Assembly: GCA_913045225.1 (NCBI GenBank)
Contig: CAJWPC010000005.1
Span: 1-44,904 of the forward strand
DNA from: an uncultured Rhodobiaceae bacterium
GTDB lineage: Bacteria > Pseudomonadota > Alphaproteobacteria > Rhizobiales > TMED25
Length of the DNA: 44,904 nt
Direction of reading: 5' to 3'
Part shown: positions 37,429-44,904 of the stretch, in pieces
How the letters are laid out: the number at the start of each line of letters is the position of its first letter
How positions within the stretch are numbered: the first letter of the stretch is position 1
Program-made: the position numbers and the translations under genes
Notes under the pieces: generated by a model
What the model saw: only the letters and a program-made list of their open reading frames with translations
The model's database searches: none
Told to the model about the DNA's origin: nothing

Positions 37429-38376
37429 ATGGATCGGGAATTTACCCTCGAAATAGCTAGAGTTACTGAATTTGCAGCAATTGCTGCGGCGAAATTGCGT
37501 GGGAAGGGTGATGAAAAAATGGCAGATCAAGCGGCTGTAGATGCCATGCGAACGCAATTGAACTCAATAAAAATGTCTGGTACCGTTGTCATTGGCGAAG
37601 GCGAAAGAGACGAGGCCCCAATGTTATATATTGGAGAGAAAGTTGGCGCAGGTGATGGGCCTGAAGCTGATATTGCACTTGATCCCTTAGAGGGGACAAC
37701 CTTGTGTGCAAAGGCTATGCCAAATGCATTAGCGGTTATTGCAGTTTCAGAGTCAGGAGGAATGCTCAATGCCCCCGATACTTATATGGATAAAATTGCC
37801 ATTGGGCCCGGGTATCCAGAGGGTATAATCAGTCTCGATGCCGCACCTGCCGATAATGTTGAGTCAATCGCAAAAGAAAAAGGAGTTAATCCACGAGAAA
37901 TAGGTGTTTGCATACTGGATCGTGAAAGGCATACAAAGCATATAGACTCAGTTAGAAGTACAGGGGCATCAGTTCACCTGATTCAAGACGGTGATGTAGC
38001 TGGTGTAATAGCTACAACAGATCCTACCGTAACTAGTGTTGATATGTACATTGGAATTGGTGGCGCGCCTGAGGGGGTATTAGCCGCTGCTGCTTTGAAA
38101 TGTATTGGAGGTCAGATGCAATCTAGAATTTTAATAAATAATTCAGATGAAGAGAAGCGAGCAATCAAAATGGGTATTACTGACGTAAGCTTAGTCTACA
38201 AATTGGACGATCTAGTGTCCAAAGACGTTATATTCTCAGCCAGTGGCGTTACGGACGGATCATTATTGAATGGGGTTTTTTTTCAAGAAGATAGGGTTTT
38301 TGTAGAAACGCTTGTTATGAGATCGAATAACGGTACAGTAAGGCGTCTCAAGACTGAATATAAAAATTTTATATAA
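37429..38376 (+). CDS. glpX: Class II fructose-1,6-bisphosphatase
   Basis: Hydrolyses fructose 1,6-bisphosphate in gluconeogenesis. The 315 residues match the GlpX type: KADQAAVDAMR-like helix (MADQAAVDAMRTQLN), VVIGEGERDEAPMLYIGEKV and DPLEGTTLCAKAMPNALAVI, the metal- and phosphate-binding loops. No class I FBPase is seen in the window. It lies between hom (15 nt) and recJ (4 nt), as in other Alphaproteobacteria. Confidence 0.96.
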   Translation: MDREFTLEIARVTEFAAIAAAKLRGKGDEKMADQAAVDAMRTQLNSIKMSGTVVIGEGERDEAPMLYIGEKVGAGDGPEADIALDPLEGTTLCAKAMPNALAVIAVSESGGMLNAPDTYMDKIAIGPGYPEGIISLDAAPADNVESIAKEKGVNPREIGVCILDRERHTKHIDSVRSTGASVHLIQDGDVAGVIATTDPTVTSVDMYIGIGGAPEGVLAAAALKCIGGQMQSRILINNSDEEKRAIKMGITDVSLVYKLDDLVSKDVIFSASGVTDGSLLNGVFFQEDRVFVETLVMRSNNGTVRRLKTEYKNFI

Positions 38377-38380
38377 TCAA

Positions 38381-40150
38381 ATGATGGATATTCAATCCAC
38401 AAACTTCAAGAATATCAAATCCATATCGAATAATACTTGGTGCTATAAACCCATAAATAATGAATTAAAAAATCAGGTCAAAAAAGATCTCGATATTGAA
38501 AAGATTACGGCATCTATTCTTGCAAATAGAGGTATTGAAGGACCTGATTTAGCAGTATTTCTTGACCATACTCTAAAAAATAACATGCCGGACCCAGCTT
38601 TAATCAATGATATGGAAAAGGCAATAAAAAGGATCAGCCATGCGGTCTTGAATAAAGAGCCCATTGGGATCATTGGTGATTATGACGTTGATGGTCTTGT
38701 ATCTGCAAGTATTTTATTTAAATATCTCCAGCCATATTGTCCTGTAACTGTAAAAATACCAGATCGTTTCAATGATGGTTATGGTCCAAATCTCAGATTT
38801 TTAGAGGAATTCGAGCAAAGCAACATAAATTTAATTATCACAGTAGATTGCGGATCGAATTCAGTGGATTTAATTTCTAAAAAAAATGACTTAGATATAA
38901 TTATTTTTGATCACCATCAGACAGATCAACTTGACATTGGGTTTGCAAATGTCAATCCAAACCGAGATGATGATAAAAGTGGTTTAAATTATTTAGCGGC
39001 AGCGGGTGTTGTCTTTTTAGCAATAATTTCATTAAATCGAGAATTGAGAAATCGAGATTTTTTTAAAAATAGTTCATCTGATTGGGATCTTTTGCAATTT
39101 GTACCGCTGGTTGCCATGGCAACTATCGCAGACGTAGTCCCCCTGCGAAAACTAAATAGGGCCCTTGTTAAGCAGGGGTTGATTCTATATGCGAGGTATA
39201 ATAATTATGGTATTAACTCAATACTGGGACAAAAAAGTTCAATAAGTGATATCTCCTATCAAGATATTGGTTATTTGATCGGCCCTATGATTAACGCAGG
39301 TGGAAGAATGGGCCGATCTTATCTAGGCTTTGAGCTACTCACTTCCGATACTGCTTCAATAGCTGATCAAATTACTGATGAACTGAAGGCGCTAAATGAG
39401 GCAAGGAAATCAAAAGAACAATATTGTCTTGAATTAGCAATTCAAGAGTATGAAAATAACCTCAAGAAGGACTCAATCATAGCGCTAGAACTTGATGCAC
39501 TACATATTGGTGTAATTGGTCTGATTTCCTCTCGCCTTACAAATAGATACCAAAAAACTTCCTGCGTTATGACCTCTTTACCAGACGATAGAGATATTCT
39601 AATAGGCTCAGCTAGGTCTTGGGGTGATGTGAATATTGGAAGCTTAATAAATGATGCTCTATCAAATAACATATTAATAACCGGTGGTGGCCATAAAATG
39701 GCAGCAGGCTTCAAACTGCATCGCAAAAATTTACGATTATTTAGGGATTTTCTTGCAGAGACTCGGCTAGATATGGGTCGGATTGAAGGGAAGATTATAA
39801 AAGCTGACGGGCTCCTGATGGCATCTGCAGTTACTAATGAATTAGTAAAAAAAATAGTTGATCTTGGACCCTACGGCAACTCATTTGAGGAGCCATTATT
39901 TATCTTTCCGGGGCATAGGATCTCAGAGCTCACCGCATTAAAGAATGAACATTTAAAGCTAAAAATTGTAGATAGCAGCGGCTATAAGGTTAATGCAATT
40001 TCATTTAGGTCTTTTGATTTGCCATTAGGACAATTTTTGAGAGAAAATCAGAATAAAAAAATACATTTTTTAGGCAGGCTAACAATGAATAATTGGAATA
40101 ATAAATCGACGCCACAATTTATTATTGATGATGCAGCAATAATTCAATAA
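38381..40150 (+). CDS. recJ: Single-stranded-DNA-specific exonuclease RecJ
   Basis: A 5'-3' single-strand exonuclease of recombination and mismatch repair. The 589-residue protein has the DHH-superfamily metal motifs: D100, D102 and D104 in IIGDYDVDGLVSASI, D156 in TVDCGSNS, and D177-H178-H179 in IIIFDHHQTDQ. The DHHA1 motif GGHKMAAGFKLH and a C-terminal OB-like region follow. Two ATGs stand in tandem at the start (38381, 38384) and cannot be told apart. It ends the hom-glpX-recJ operon. A small hairpin (ACTTGC-TTG-GCAAGT, 40154-40168) follows the stop but lacks a T-run. Confidence 0.96.
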   Translation: MMDIQSTNFKNIKSISNNTWCYKPINNELKNQVKKDLDIEKITASILANRGIEGPDLAVFLDHTLKNNMPDPALINDMEKAIKRISHAVLNKEPIGIIGDYDVDGLVSASILFKYLQPYCPVTVKIPDRFNDGYGPNLRFLEEFEQSNINLIITVDCGSNSVDLISKKNDLDIIIFDHHQTDQLDIGFANVNPNRDDDKSGLNYLAAAGVVFLAIISLNRELRNRDFFKNSSSDWDLLQFVPLVAMATIADVVPLRKLNRALVKQGLILYARYNNYGINSILGQKSSISDISYQDIGYLIGPMINAGGRMGRSYLGFELLTSDTASIADQITDELKALNEARKSKEQYCLELAIQEYENNLKKDSIIALELDALHIGVIGLISSRLTNRYQKTSCVMTSLPDDRDILIGSARSWGDVNIGSLINDALSNNILITGGGHKMAAGFKLHRKNLRLFRDFLAETRLDMGRIEGKIIKADGLLMASAVTNELVKKIVDLGPYGNSFEEPLFIFPGHRISELTALKNEHLKLKIVDSSGYKVNAISFRSFDLPLGQFLRENQNKKIHFLGRLTMNNWNNKSTPQFIIDDAAIIQ

Positions 40151-40173
40151 AAAACTTGCTTGGCAAGTGCGAA

Positions 40174-40179
40174 TATAAT
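40174..40179 (+). promoter_or_regulatory. -10 element of a likely tRNA-Glu promoter
   Basis: A perfect TATAAT lies 20 nt before the mature tRNA-Glu 5' end, after the recJ hairpin. No clear -35 is found at 16-18 nt upstream, so the call rests on the -10 alone. Confidence 0.3.
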
Positions 40180-40199
40180 ACTTATATAACAAATATCAC

Positions 40200-40274
40200 G
40201 CTCCCTTCGTCTATCGGTTAGGACGCAAGGTTTTCAACCTTGAAAGAGGGGTTCGATTCCCCTAGGGAGCGCCA
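40200..40274 (+). tRNA. tRNA-Glu(TTC)
   Basis: A complete cloverleaf: acceptor GCTCCCT/AGGGAGC, anticodon loop TTTTCAA with anticodon TTC, T-arm GGGG-TTCGATT-CCCC, discriminator G and encoded CCA (40272-40274). It decodes GAA and GAG. It sits 49 nt after recJ. The 168-bp gap that follows, before tRNA-Pro, is AT-rich and shows no gene. Confidence 0.96.
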
Positions 40275-40442
40275 TATCTTTTTGCACATATATTTACATA
40301 ATGTAGTAAAAACTCAAAACTTAGCTTTTGAAGATTTTTAAGAATCAATGTTATATAGTAATTTCTAGGATTTGTGGCGGACCTGCTTTTATTATTATTT
40401 TTTTATTCCATATAATAAACAATTGTTATATATATCTCTATA

Positions 40443-40519
40443 CGGGGCGTAGCGCAGCCTGGTAGCGCAACTGGTTTGGGACCAGTGGGTCGGGAGTTCG
40501 AATCTCTCCGCCCCGACCA
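40443..40519 (+). tRNA. tRNA-Pro(TGG)
   Basis: A complete cloverleaf: acceptor CGGGGCG/CGCCCCG, anticodon stem ACTGG/CCAGT with loop TTTGGGA and anticodon TGG, T-loop TTCGAAT, discriminator A and encoded CCA (40517-40519). The NDUFS4-like gene starts 26 nt downstream, so the two may share a transcript. Confidence 0.96.
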
Positions 40520-40545
40520 TTTATGAAAACAAAAAACTTGATACA

Positions 40546-40851
40546 ATGAAAGCAAAGATTTACAAACCTGCAAAAACATCGATGCAATCAGGTCTTGGTA
40601 AAACAAGAAAGTGGGTTTTTGAATATCAAAAACAAAAAGATTTAATCAGAGAGCCTTTAATGGGTTGGACTGGATCGCAGGACACTAATGAGCAAGTTAA
40701 GTTATTATTCGATGATGTTGATCAGGCAATAAACTACGCAAAAAAAAATAATATTGAATATGAGGTTATCCCCGAGATAGAAAAAAAATATAGGAGTAAG
40801 TTATACTCAGATAATTTCAGATTTGATAGAAAAGATAAGTGGACACACTAA
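40546..40851 (+). CDS. NDUFS4-like NADH dehydrogenase accessory subunit (ETC complex I conserved region)
   Basis: A 101-residue homologue of the mitochondrial 18-kDa complex I subunit, found in alphaproteobacterial complex I. Visible features are [20 protein letters not shown] near the N-terminus, the central [17 protein letters not shown], and [20 protein letters not shown], ending in [12 protein letters not shown]. The GWTGS(x)DT and AI-A-(K)-G/NI-Y-V features are the family hallmark. There is no signal peptide or membrane segment, so it would sit on the cytoplasmic arm. It lies alone between tRNA-Pro and tRNA-Arg, with 26 and 6 nt gaps, away from any nuo genes in the window. Confidence 0.88.
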   Translation: MKAKIYKPAKTSMQSGLGKTRKWVFEYQKQKDLIREPLMGWTGSQDTNEQVKLLFDDVDQAINYAKKNNIEYEVIPEIEKKYRSKLYSDNFRFDRKDKWTH

Positions 40852-40857
40852 ATTATT

Positions 40858-40934
40858 GGCCCCGTAGCTCAGTTGGATAGAGCAGTAGATTTCTAATCTG
40901 AAGGTCCGAGGTTCGAGTCCTCGCGGGGTCGCCA
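40858..40934 (+). tRNA. tRNA-Arg(TCT)
   Basis: Acceptor GGCCCCG/CGGGGTC with one G-T pair, D-arm GCTC/GAGC, anticodon loop TTTCTAA with anticodon TCT, T-arm CGAGG-TTCGAGT-CCTCG, discriminator G and encoded CCA (40932-40934). The anticodon stem GTAGA/TCTGA is weak, with a G-A mismatch at 27-43 and a T-G pair at 28-42. It decodes AGA and AGG, the arginine codons favoured in this AT-rich genome. Confidence 0.93.
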
Positions 40935-41001
40935 TATCATTTTCGTTGTATATATTTATATATAATTTCTAGACATTAATTTTTTGTGATATTTATTAAA
41001 A

Positions 41002-42492
41002 ATGCAAAACATACTAGAAATTGATGGTATATCAAAATCATTTTCTGATATTCAAGCAAACAATGATATTTCCCTATATCTCAGGCAGGGCCAGATACAT
41101 GCGCTGTTAGGTGAAAATGGTGCTGGCAAGTCTACGTTAGTAAAAATTATATATGGTATTATAAAGCCCGATCATGGCTCGATGATCCTTAATGGAAAAC
41201 TTTATGACCCTAATACCCCTGAAGTTGCGCGAAATGAAGGTATTGGAATGGTTTTTCAGCATTTTTCACTCTTTGAAAGTTTATCTGTACTTGATAACAT
41301 AATACTTGGCCAAAAGGGTAATCAAAAAAAAGATAGCATTTTAGAGAGGCTCGATGACCTACAAAAAGATTATGATCTGCAAATTGATGTAAATAAGATT
41401 GTGGCAACATTATCAGCTGGTGAAAAACAAAAAGTAGAAATAATCAGGTGCATGCTCCAAGATCCTAAAATAATGATTTTGGATGAGCCAACCTCTGTTC
41501 TTAATCCATCAGAAGTAGAAAAATTATTCAACTTTCTTAGAAAGTTATCTAAGCAAGGTATGGCTGTGCTCTATATTTCGCATAAGCTGCATGAGATAAA
41601 AGAACTTTGTGATACATCAACTATATTAAGAAATGGTAATGTTGTAAAAAGTTGTGACACCGCAGATGTAACGATTAACGAGCTTGCGCAATTGATGGTC
41701 GGCAAGGCTATTGATAATAAGATTAAATTATCTCAGCCAAAACAGGAACGAGTATTGGATATAAAAAATATTTCCTATACCAACCCAGACATCTACGGTA
41801 CCTCTCTGAAGGAGATTCAATTTAATGTAAATTTTGGTGAGATATTTGGTATTGGCGGCATCTCTGGTAATGGGCAAACTGAACTAATGAAAGTATTATC
41901 AGGGGAAGTAGGGTTAAATGATGGAAATCAAATATTGTATCATAATGAGGATATCAGCGGATTAGATATTAATGAACGCAGACAGAGAGAAATCGTTTTT
42001 GTACCTGAAGATCGATTAGGCCATAGTGCCGTAAGTAGCTTATCCCTATCAGAAAACTTATTGTTAACCAATCTTTGGGATCATAATTTTTTTTCAAATG
42101 GCGTTATTGACACTAATTATGTTGATGAAAAGACATCCGAGGTTATAGAGAAATTTAATGTTCAATGTAATGCTTCTGGATCTCTTGCTTCGAGCCTTTC
42201 AGGAGGGAATCTTCAGAAATTTGTCGTTGGTAGAGAAATCATAAAAATGCCTAAACTTGTCGTCTGCGAGCAGCCGACTTGGGGAGTTGATGTTGGGTCC
42301 GCAAGCTTAATACATAATTATTTAATCGAGATATCTAATTCAGGATCAACAATTCTTATCATATCACAAGATATGGACGAGCTGAGATCTATTTGTCACA
42401 GAATAGCAATAATTTCTAATGGAGTAATATCAAAACCATATGATGCAAAAAGGATCACTCCGGAAGATATCGCCATTGAGATGGCAAAGTAA
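41002..42492 (+). CDS. Nucleoside/BMP-type ABC importer, ATP-binding protein
   Basis: A 496-residue protein with two fused ABC domains, the type that powers ribose- and nucleoside-family importers. Domain 1 has Walker A GENGAGKST at 37-45, the signature LSAGEKQKVEI and Walker B IMILDEPTSVL. Domain 2 has a degenerate Walker A, GISGNGQTEL, lacking the lysine, with signature LSGGNLQKFVVGREI. This asymmetry is normal for the family. The two permeases that follow and the partial substrate-binding protein resemble YufO-YufP-YufQ/BMP systems; the substrate is likely a nucleoside or nucleobase but is not proven. A TATAAT at 40961-40966 may be its -10. Confidence 0.9.
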   Translation: MQNILEIDGISKSFSDIQANNDISLYLRQGQIHALLGENGAGKSTLVKIIYGIIKPDHGSMILNGKLYDPNTPEVARNEGIGMVFQHFSLFESLSVLDNIILGQKGNQKKDSILERLDDLQKDYDLQIDVNKIVATLSAGEKQKVEIIRCMLQDPKIMILDEPTSVLNPSEVEKLFNFLRKLSKQGMAVLYISHKLHEIKELCDTSTILRNGNVVKSCDTADVTINELAQLMVGKAIDNKIKLSQPKQERVLDIKNISYTNPDIYGTSLKEIQFNVNFGEIFGIGGISGNGQTELMKVLSGEVGLNDGNQILYHNEDISGLDINERRQREIVFVPEDRLGHSAVSSLSLSENLLLTNLWDHNFFSNGVIDTNYVDEKTSEVIEKFNVQCNASGSLASSLSGGNLQKFVVGREIIKMPKLVVCEQPTWGVDVGSASLIHNYLIEISNSGSTILIISQDMDELRSICHRIAIISNGVISKPYDAKRITPEDIAIEMAK

Positions 42493-42501
42493 TTTATATA
42501 A

Positions 42502-43572
42502 ATGTTTAAGCTACAAAAAAAAGAAACAATTGATCAATCGAGTCTTTATACTGTTCCCCTAATTGCAATTGGTTGCTCCCTAATATTTGTATTTATTTTA
42601 TTTTTATTAATTGGAAAAAATCCAGTTTTAGCGATCTTTATTATTTTTGTAGAGCCTCTTTTATCTATTTTTGGGTTATCAGAGCTAATTGTAAAAGCAA
42701 CACCGCTAATAATTATTGCACTTGGGCTTTCGATAGGGTTCCGCGCTGGGGTATGGAATATTGGAGCTGAAGGTCAATTCACAATTGGTGCACTTTTTGG
42801 TGGGGCGACTATACTGGCGTTTTACCCAACTTCAGGTATTTGGATTTTACCGCTATCTTTTTTCATAGCTATAATTGGAGGAATTTTATGGGGTATGATT
42901 CCCGCATTTTTTAAAGCGAGATTTAATACAAATGAAATTCTTGTAAGTCTGATGCTTACCTATGTCGCCATATTATTCTTAAGTGGAATGGTTTACGGCC
43001 CTCTAAAAAATCCTGATGGATTTAATTTTCCAGAGAGCAGGCTGTTTCATGACTCAGGAACTCTTCCTATAATATTTCCGGGTACAAGGGCACATATCGG
43101 TTTTTTAATGGCGTTGCTTCTGGCTGGTTTGATGTTCTATCTTCTTAAGAGGCATAAATTTGGATTTCATGTTAAAGTGTCTGGGGAGTCTTTAAGGGCA
43201 TTAGTATTTTCAGGTAAGTCGACAAATTATATGGTCTATCTTAGCTTCATTATTTCTGGTGCATTTGCAGGTTTAGCTGGTGTAATTGAAGTTTCAGGCC
43301 CGGTAGGTCAGTTGGTACCAGCAATACCAGTTGGCTATGGCTTTACTGCAATAATTGTAGCTTTTCTGGGCAGACTAAATCCACTTGGGATTTGTTTTGC
43401 AGGATTATTGTTAGCACTCACTTACATTGGTGGAGAGGCTGCGCAAATTAAACTCGGGCTGCCGAATGCAATAACTGGTGTTTTTCAAGGGGTCTTATTA
43501 TTCTCATTACTTGCTGCTGAAGCGTTTACAAATTATAAAGTAACGCTAAAAAAGATGAGGGGAAATTTTTGA
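42502..43572 (+). CDS. ABC importer permease, BPD_transp_2 family (first subunit)
   Basis: An inner-membrane channel subunit of 356 residues with about nine or ten hydrophobic segments. The family motif GLSIGFRAGVWNIGAEGQF (about 77-95) is clear, and AFLGRLNPLGICFAGLLLAL is in the C-terminal part. It matches the larger permease (YufP-like) of nucleoside/BMP-type importers. It starts 9 nt after the ATPase gene and its TGA overlaps the next ATG. Confidence 0.9.
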   Translation: MFKLQKKETIDQSSLYTVPLIAIGCSLIFVFILFLLIGKNPVLAIFIIFVEPLLSIFGLSELIVKATPLIIIALGLSIGFRAGVWNIGAEGQFTIGALFGGATILAFYPTSGIWILPLSFFIAIIGGILWGMIPAFFKARFNTNEILVSLMLTYVAILFLSGMVYGPLKNPDGFNFPESRLFHDSGTLPIIFPGTRAHIGFLMALLLAGLMFYLLKRHKFGFHVKVSGESLRALVFSGKSTNYMVYLSFIISGAFAGLAGVIEVSGPVGQLVPAIPVGYGFTAIIVAFLGRLNPLGICFAGLLLALTYIGGEAAQIKLGLPNAITGVFQGVLLFSLLAAEAFTNYKVTLKKMRGNF

Positions 43573-44492
43573 TGGATTTATTTATTGCAATATTTCAAGG
43601 AATTATAATAGCATCTACACCCCTCGTGCTTGCCGCTATTGGAGAACTTGTTGTGGAGAAGTCAGGTGTATTAAACCTTGGTGTTGAAGGGATGATGATT
43701 ATCGGTGCTGTGACTAGTTTTATAGTCACATATGAGACTGGAAGTCACTTTTTAGGGCTTATTGCCGCAGTAATATCGGCAGGGCTTGTTGCGTCTTTAT
43801 TTGGTTTGTTAACGCAATATCTTTTAAGTAACCAAGTGGCAACCGGTCTTGCCCTTACTTTATTCGGCCTTGGCTTGGCATCTTTAATCGGTCAAACATA
43901 TTCAGGAATAAGCCTAGATGCCTTTCCTGTCTTTGATGTATATTTGCTCACTGAAATTCCAATTATTGGTAGCCTTTTATTCAACTTCGATTATTTAATT
44001 TATCTATCAATTATAATTGTAGTGTCTGTGTATTATTTTTTAAACAAGACCAAACTTGGCCTTGTACTGACTGCAATTGGAGACAGTCATGACTCAGCGC
44101 ATTCTCTAGGTTACTCGGTTAAAATGGTAAGGTTATTTGCAATAATTTTTGGTGGATCGTGCGCAGGTTTGGGAGGCGCTTATTTGTCCCTAGTCCAAAC
44201 TCCAATGTGGGTTGAGAATATGACCGCTGGTCGTGGATGGATTGCGCTAGCTATAGTTGTATTTGCAGTTTGGAGGCCTCTGTGGATTTTGGTGGGCGCG
44301 TATATTTTTGGGGGTATTACAATTATACAACTGCACGTACAGGCTCTTGGTGTCAATATTGGCGCTCAGTATATGTCAATGATGCCATATCTCGTTACGA
44401 TTGTGGTTCTTGTTTTTATCTCTGTGAATAAAAATAGGCTAGCTGTTAATGCCCCAAATTGCCTAAATAAGCTCTTTACATCAGACTTATAA
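43569..44492 (+). CDS. ABC importer permease, BPD_transp_2 family (second subunit)
   Basis: A 307-residue inner-membrane permease with about eight to nine hydrophobic segments, the YufQ-like partner of the preceding gene. It has ELVVEKSGVLNLGVEGMMII (about 27-46), the shared permease motif, and GLGGAYLSLVQTPMWVENMT in the second half. The pair would form a heterodimeric channel with the two-domain ATPase. The start overlaps the previous stop by 4 nt, so their synthesis is coupled. A terminator-like hairpin follows. Confidence 0.91.
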   Translation: MMDLFIAIFQGIIIASTPLVLAAIGELVVEKSGVLNLGVEGMMIIGAVTSFIVTYETGSHFLGLIAAVISAGLVASLFGLLTQYLLSNQVATGLALTLFGLGLASLIGQTYSGISLDAFPVFDVYLLTEIPIIGSLLFNFDYLIYLSIIIVVSVYYFLNKTKLGLVLTAIGDSHDSAHSLGYSVKMVRLFAIIFGGSCAGLGGAYLSLVQTPMWVENMTAGRGWIALAIVVFAVWRPLWILVGAYIFGGITIIQLHVQALGVNIGAQYMSMMPYLVTIVVLVFISVNKNRLAVNAPNCLNKLFTSDL

Positions 44493-44510
44493 AAGGTAAT
44501 TTGGCGGGTT

Positions 44511-44552
44511 CAACTTGAGAATTAAGTTGTCATTTCTTTTTTGATTTTTTTG
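44511..44552 (+). terminator. Rho-independent-type terminator after the ABC permeases
   Basis: A 6-bp stem, CAACTT (44511-44516) and AAGTTG (44524-44529), with a 7-nt loop, is followed by a T-rich tract, TCATTTCTTTTTTGATTTTTTT. The stem is short and the T-tract is interrupted, so termination may be partial, which would still let the binding-protein gene be read at some level. Confidence 0.5.
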
Positions 44553-44760
44553 TTCTAATCGTAATGCCTTTAATTTCTCTAAAAATAACAACAGCGCCTA
44601 AGATTTCATTTAAATTAATAATGAAAATTTCAATTAATTCAGTGGAATAATAACAATTAAACTTCATATTGAGGTTAAAAGGTCTACTATTATAATATAG
44701 TTTATTAACTAAGCATTTACTTGTTTCTAAATTATAAGTAAATAAATAGGCATTTCCCAT
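44530..44760 (-). CDS. Hypothetical 76-residue protein (uncertain)
   Basis: A minus-strand frame filling most of the 312-bp gap between the second permease and the binding-protein gene. AGTAGGCAAA before its ATG gives a weak ribosome site. It has a mixed polar/hydrophobic composition with a basic tail, ITIRTKKSKKK, which is simply the reverse of the downstream T-tract. I recognise no domain. It may be a real orphan gene or a chance frame. Confidence 0.25.
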   Translation of the reverse strand: MGNAYLFTYNLETSKCLVNKLYYNSRPFNLNMKFNCYYSTELIEIFIINLNEILGAVVIFREIKGITIRTKKSKKK

Positions 44761-44804
44761 TTTGCCTACTTATTATTGTCCCATTTTTATATACGGAGTT
44801 ATCG

Positions 44805-44904
44805 ATGTCAAAAAAAATACTTGGTTCTATAATCGTGATTTTGATTATAGCTGTTGGTTTTTATTATCAATCTCAATTATCAGATGATGATGGAGTTAAA
44901 AAAG
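44805..44904 (+). CDS. Start of a substrate-binding protein gene (probable BMP family), cut by window end
   Basis: The ATG at 44805 follows a clear GGAG site at 44795-44798. The 33 visible codons encode a basic start (MSKKILGS), a hydrophobic segment (IIVILIIAVGFYY) and a polar stretch (QSQLSDDDG), as in an exported protein. No cysteine is present, so it is not a typical lipoprotein. The position after an ATPase and two permeases lacking a binding protein makes a BMP-family solute receptor likely. This is inferred from context, since the diagnostic region lies beyond the window. Confidence 0.6.
   Translation, partial: MSKKILGSIIVILIIAVGFYYQSQLSDDDGVKK

Noticed and set aside
40154-40168. Terminator after recJ
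   Set aside because: The ACTTGC-TTG-GCAAGT hairpin has a 3-nt loop and is followed by GCGAATATAATA rather than a T-run; it may only be part of the tRNA-Glu promoter region.
1-44904. CRISPR arrays, insertion sequences, prophage, integron or toxin-antitoxin genes
   Set aside because: No regularly spaced repeats, transposase, integrase or phage genes were seen. The tRNA genes show no adjacent attachment-site repeats or integrases.

Overview
The window reads as chromosomal core from an AT-rich, compact alphaproteobacterium. Gene order supports this: slt/dapA/smpB/rpoZ, then rel-pyrE-pdxJ-acpS-lepB-rnc-era-recO-parC; glyA-nrdR-ribD-ribE-ribH-nusB-thiL; bamE/CBP3-like chaperone/plsX-fabH-ihfA-merR; rplM-rpsI-argC; and alaC-hom-glpX-recJ. 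Individual genes agree: a C4-pathway 5-aminolevulinate synthase, a CBP3-type bc1 chaperone, a DUF2842 protein beside COX15, an NDUFS4-like complex I subunit and a GNTTKA-type proton-pumping pyrophosphatase. Low GC, short intergenic gaps, many 1-10 nt overlaps and no mobile elements, phage genes or CRISPR suggest a streamlined, probably aquatic or marine lineage. I cannot name the genus from sequence alone.

Layout: (1) 1-4150: tRNA-Ser(GCT) and the lytic transglycosylase slt on the minus strand, divergent from dapA-smpB-rpoZ. (2) 4191-13409: a long plus-strand operon from the (p)ppGpp synthetase/hydrolase to parC, with a promoter overlapped by a dyad. (3) 13424-16844: mscS and hemB (minus), divergent from an L,D-transpeptidase. 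(4) 16984-23669: hemA, then the glyA-nrdR-ribDEH-nusB-thiL cluster. (5) 23780-29850: hppA, bamE (minus), a bc1-assembly chaperone, plsX-fabH, ihfA and a small MerR regulator. (6) 29847-32408: DUF2842, heme A synthase and metY. (7) 32409-40150: a 350-bp gap with a possible 26-codon membrane-peptide ORF, then rplM-rpsI, argC, and alaC-hom-glpX-recJ. (8) 40200-44904: tRNA-Glu, tRNA-Pro, an NDUFS4-like gene, tRNA-Arg, and a nucleoside/BMP-type ABC importer whose binding-protein gene is cut by the window edge.

Functional themes are aspartate-family amino acids (dapA, hom, metY), tetrapyrrole and heme A supply (hemA, hemB, cox15), respiratory chain assembly (CBP3-like, NDUFS4-like, cox15), flavin, thiamine and PLP cofactors, cell-wall and outer-membrane upkeep, and RNA maturation and translation.

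I found no clear new multi-gene system. The observations most worth a second look are: an N-terminal tandem duplication in glyA; a stringent factor whose C-terminal Cys/His zinc-finger (RIS) residues are missing; a 26-codon candidate small ORF upstream of rplM; promoter-overlapping dyads before rel, ihfA and argC (the last a perfect TGTGA-N6-TCACA); and expected genes missing from two conserved clusters (yceD/rpmF before plsX, ribBA between ribE and ribH).
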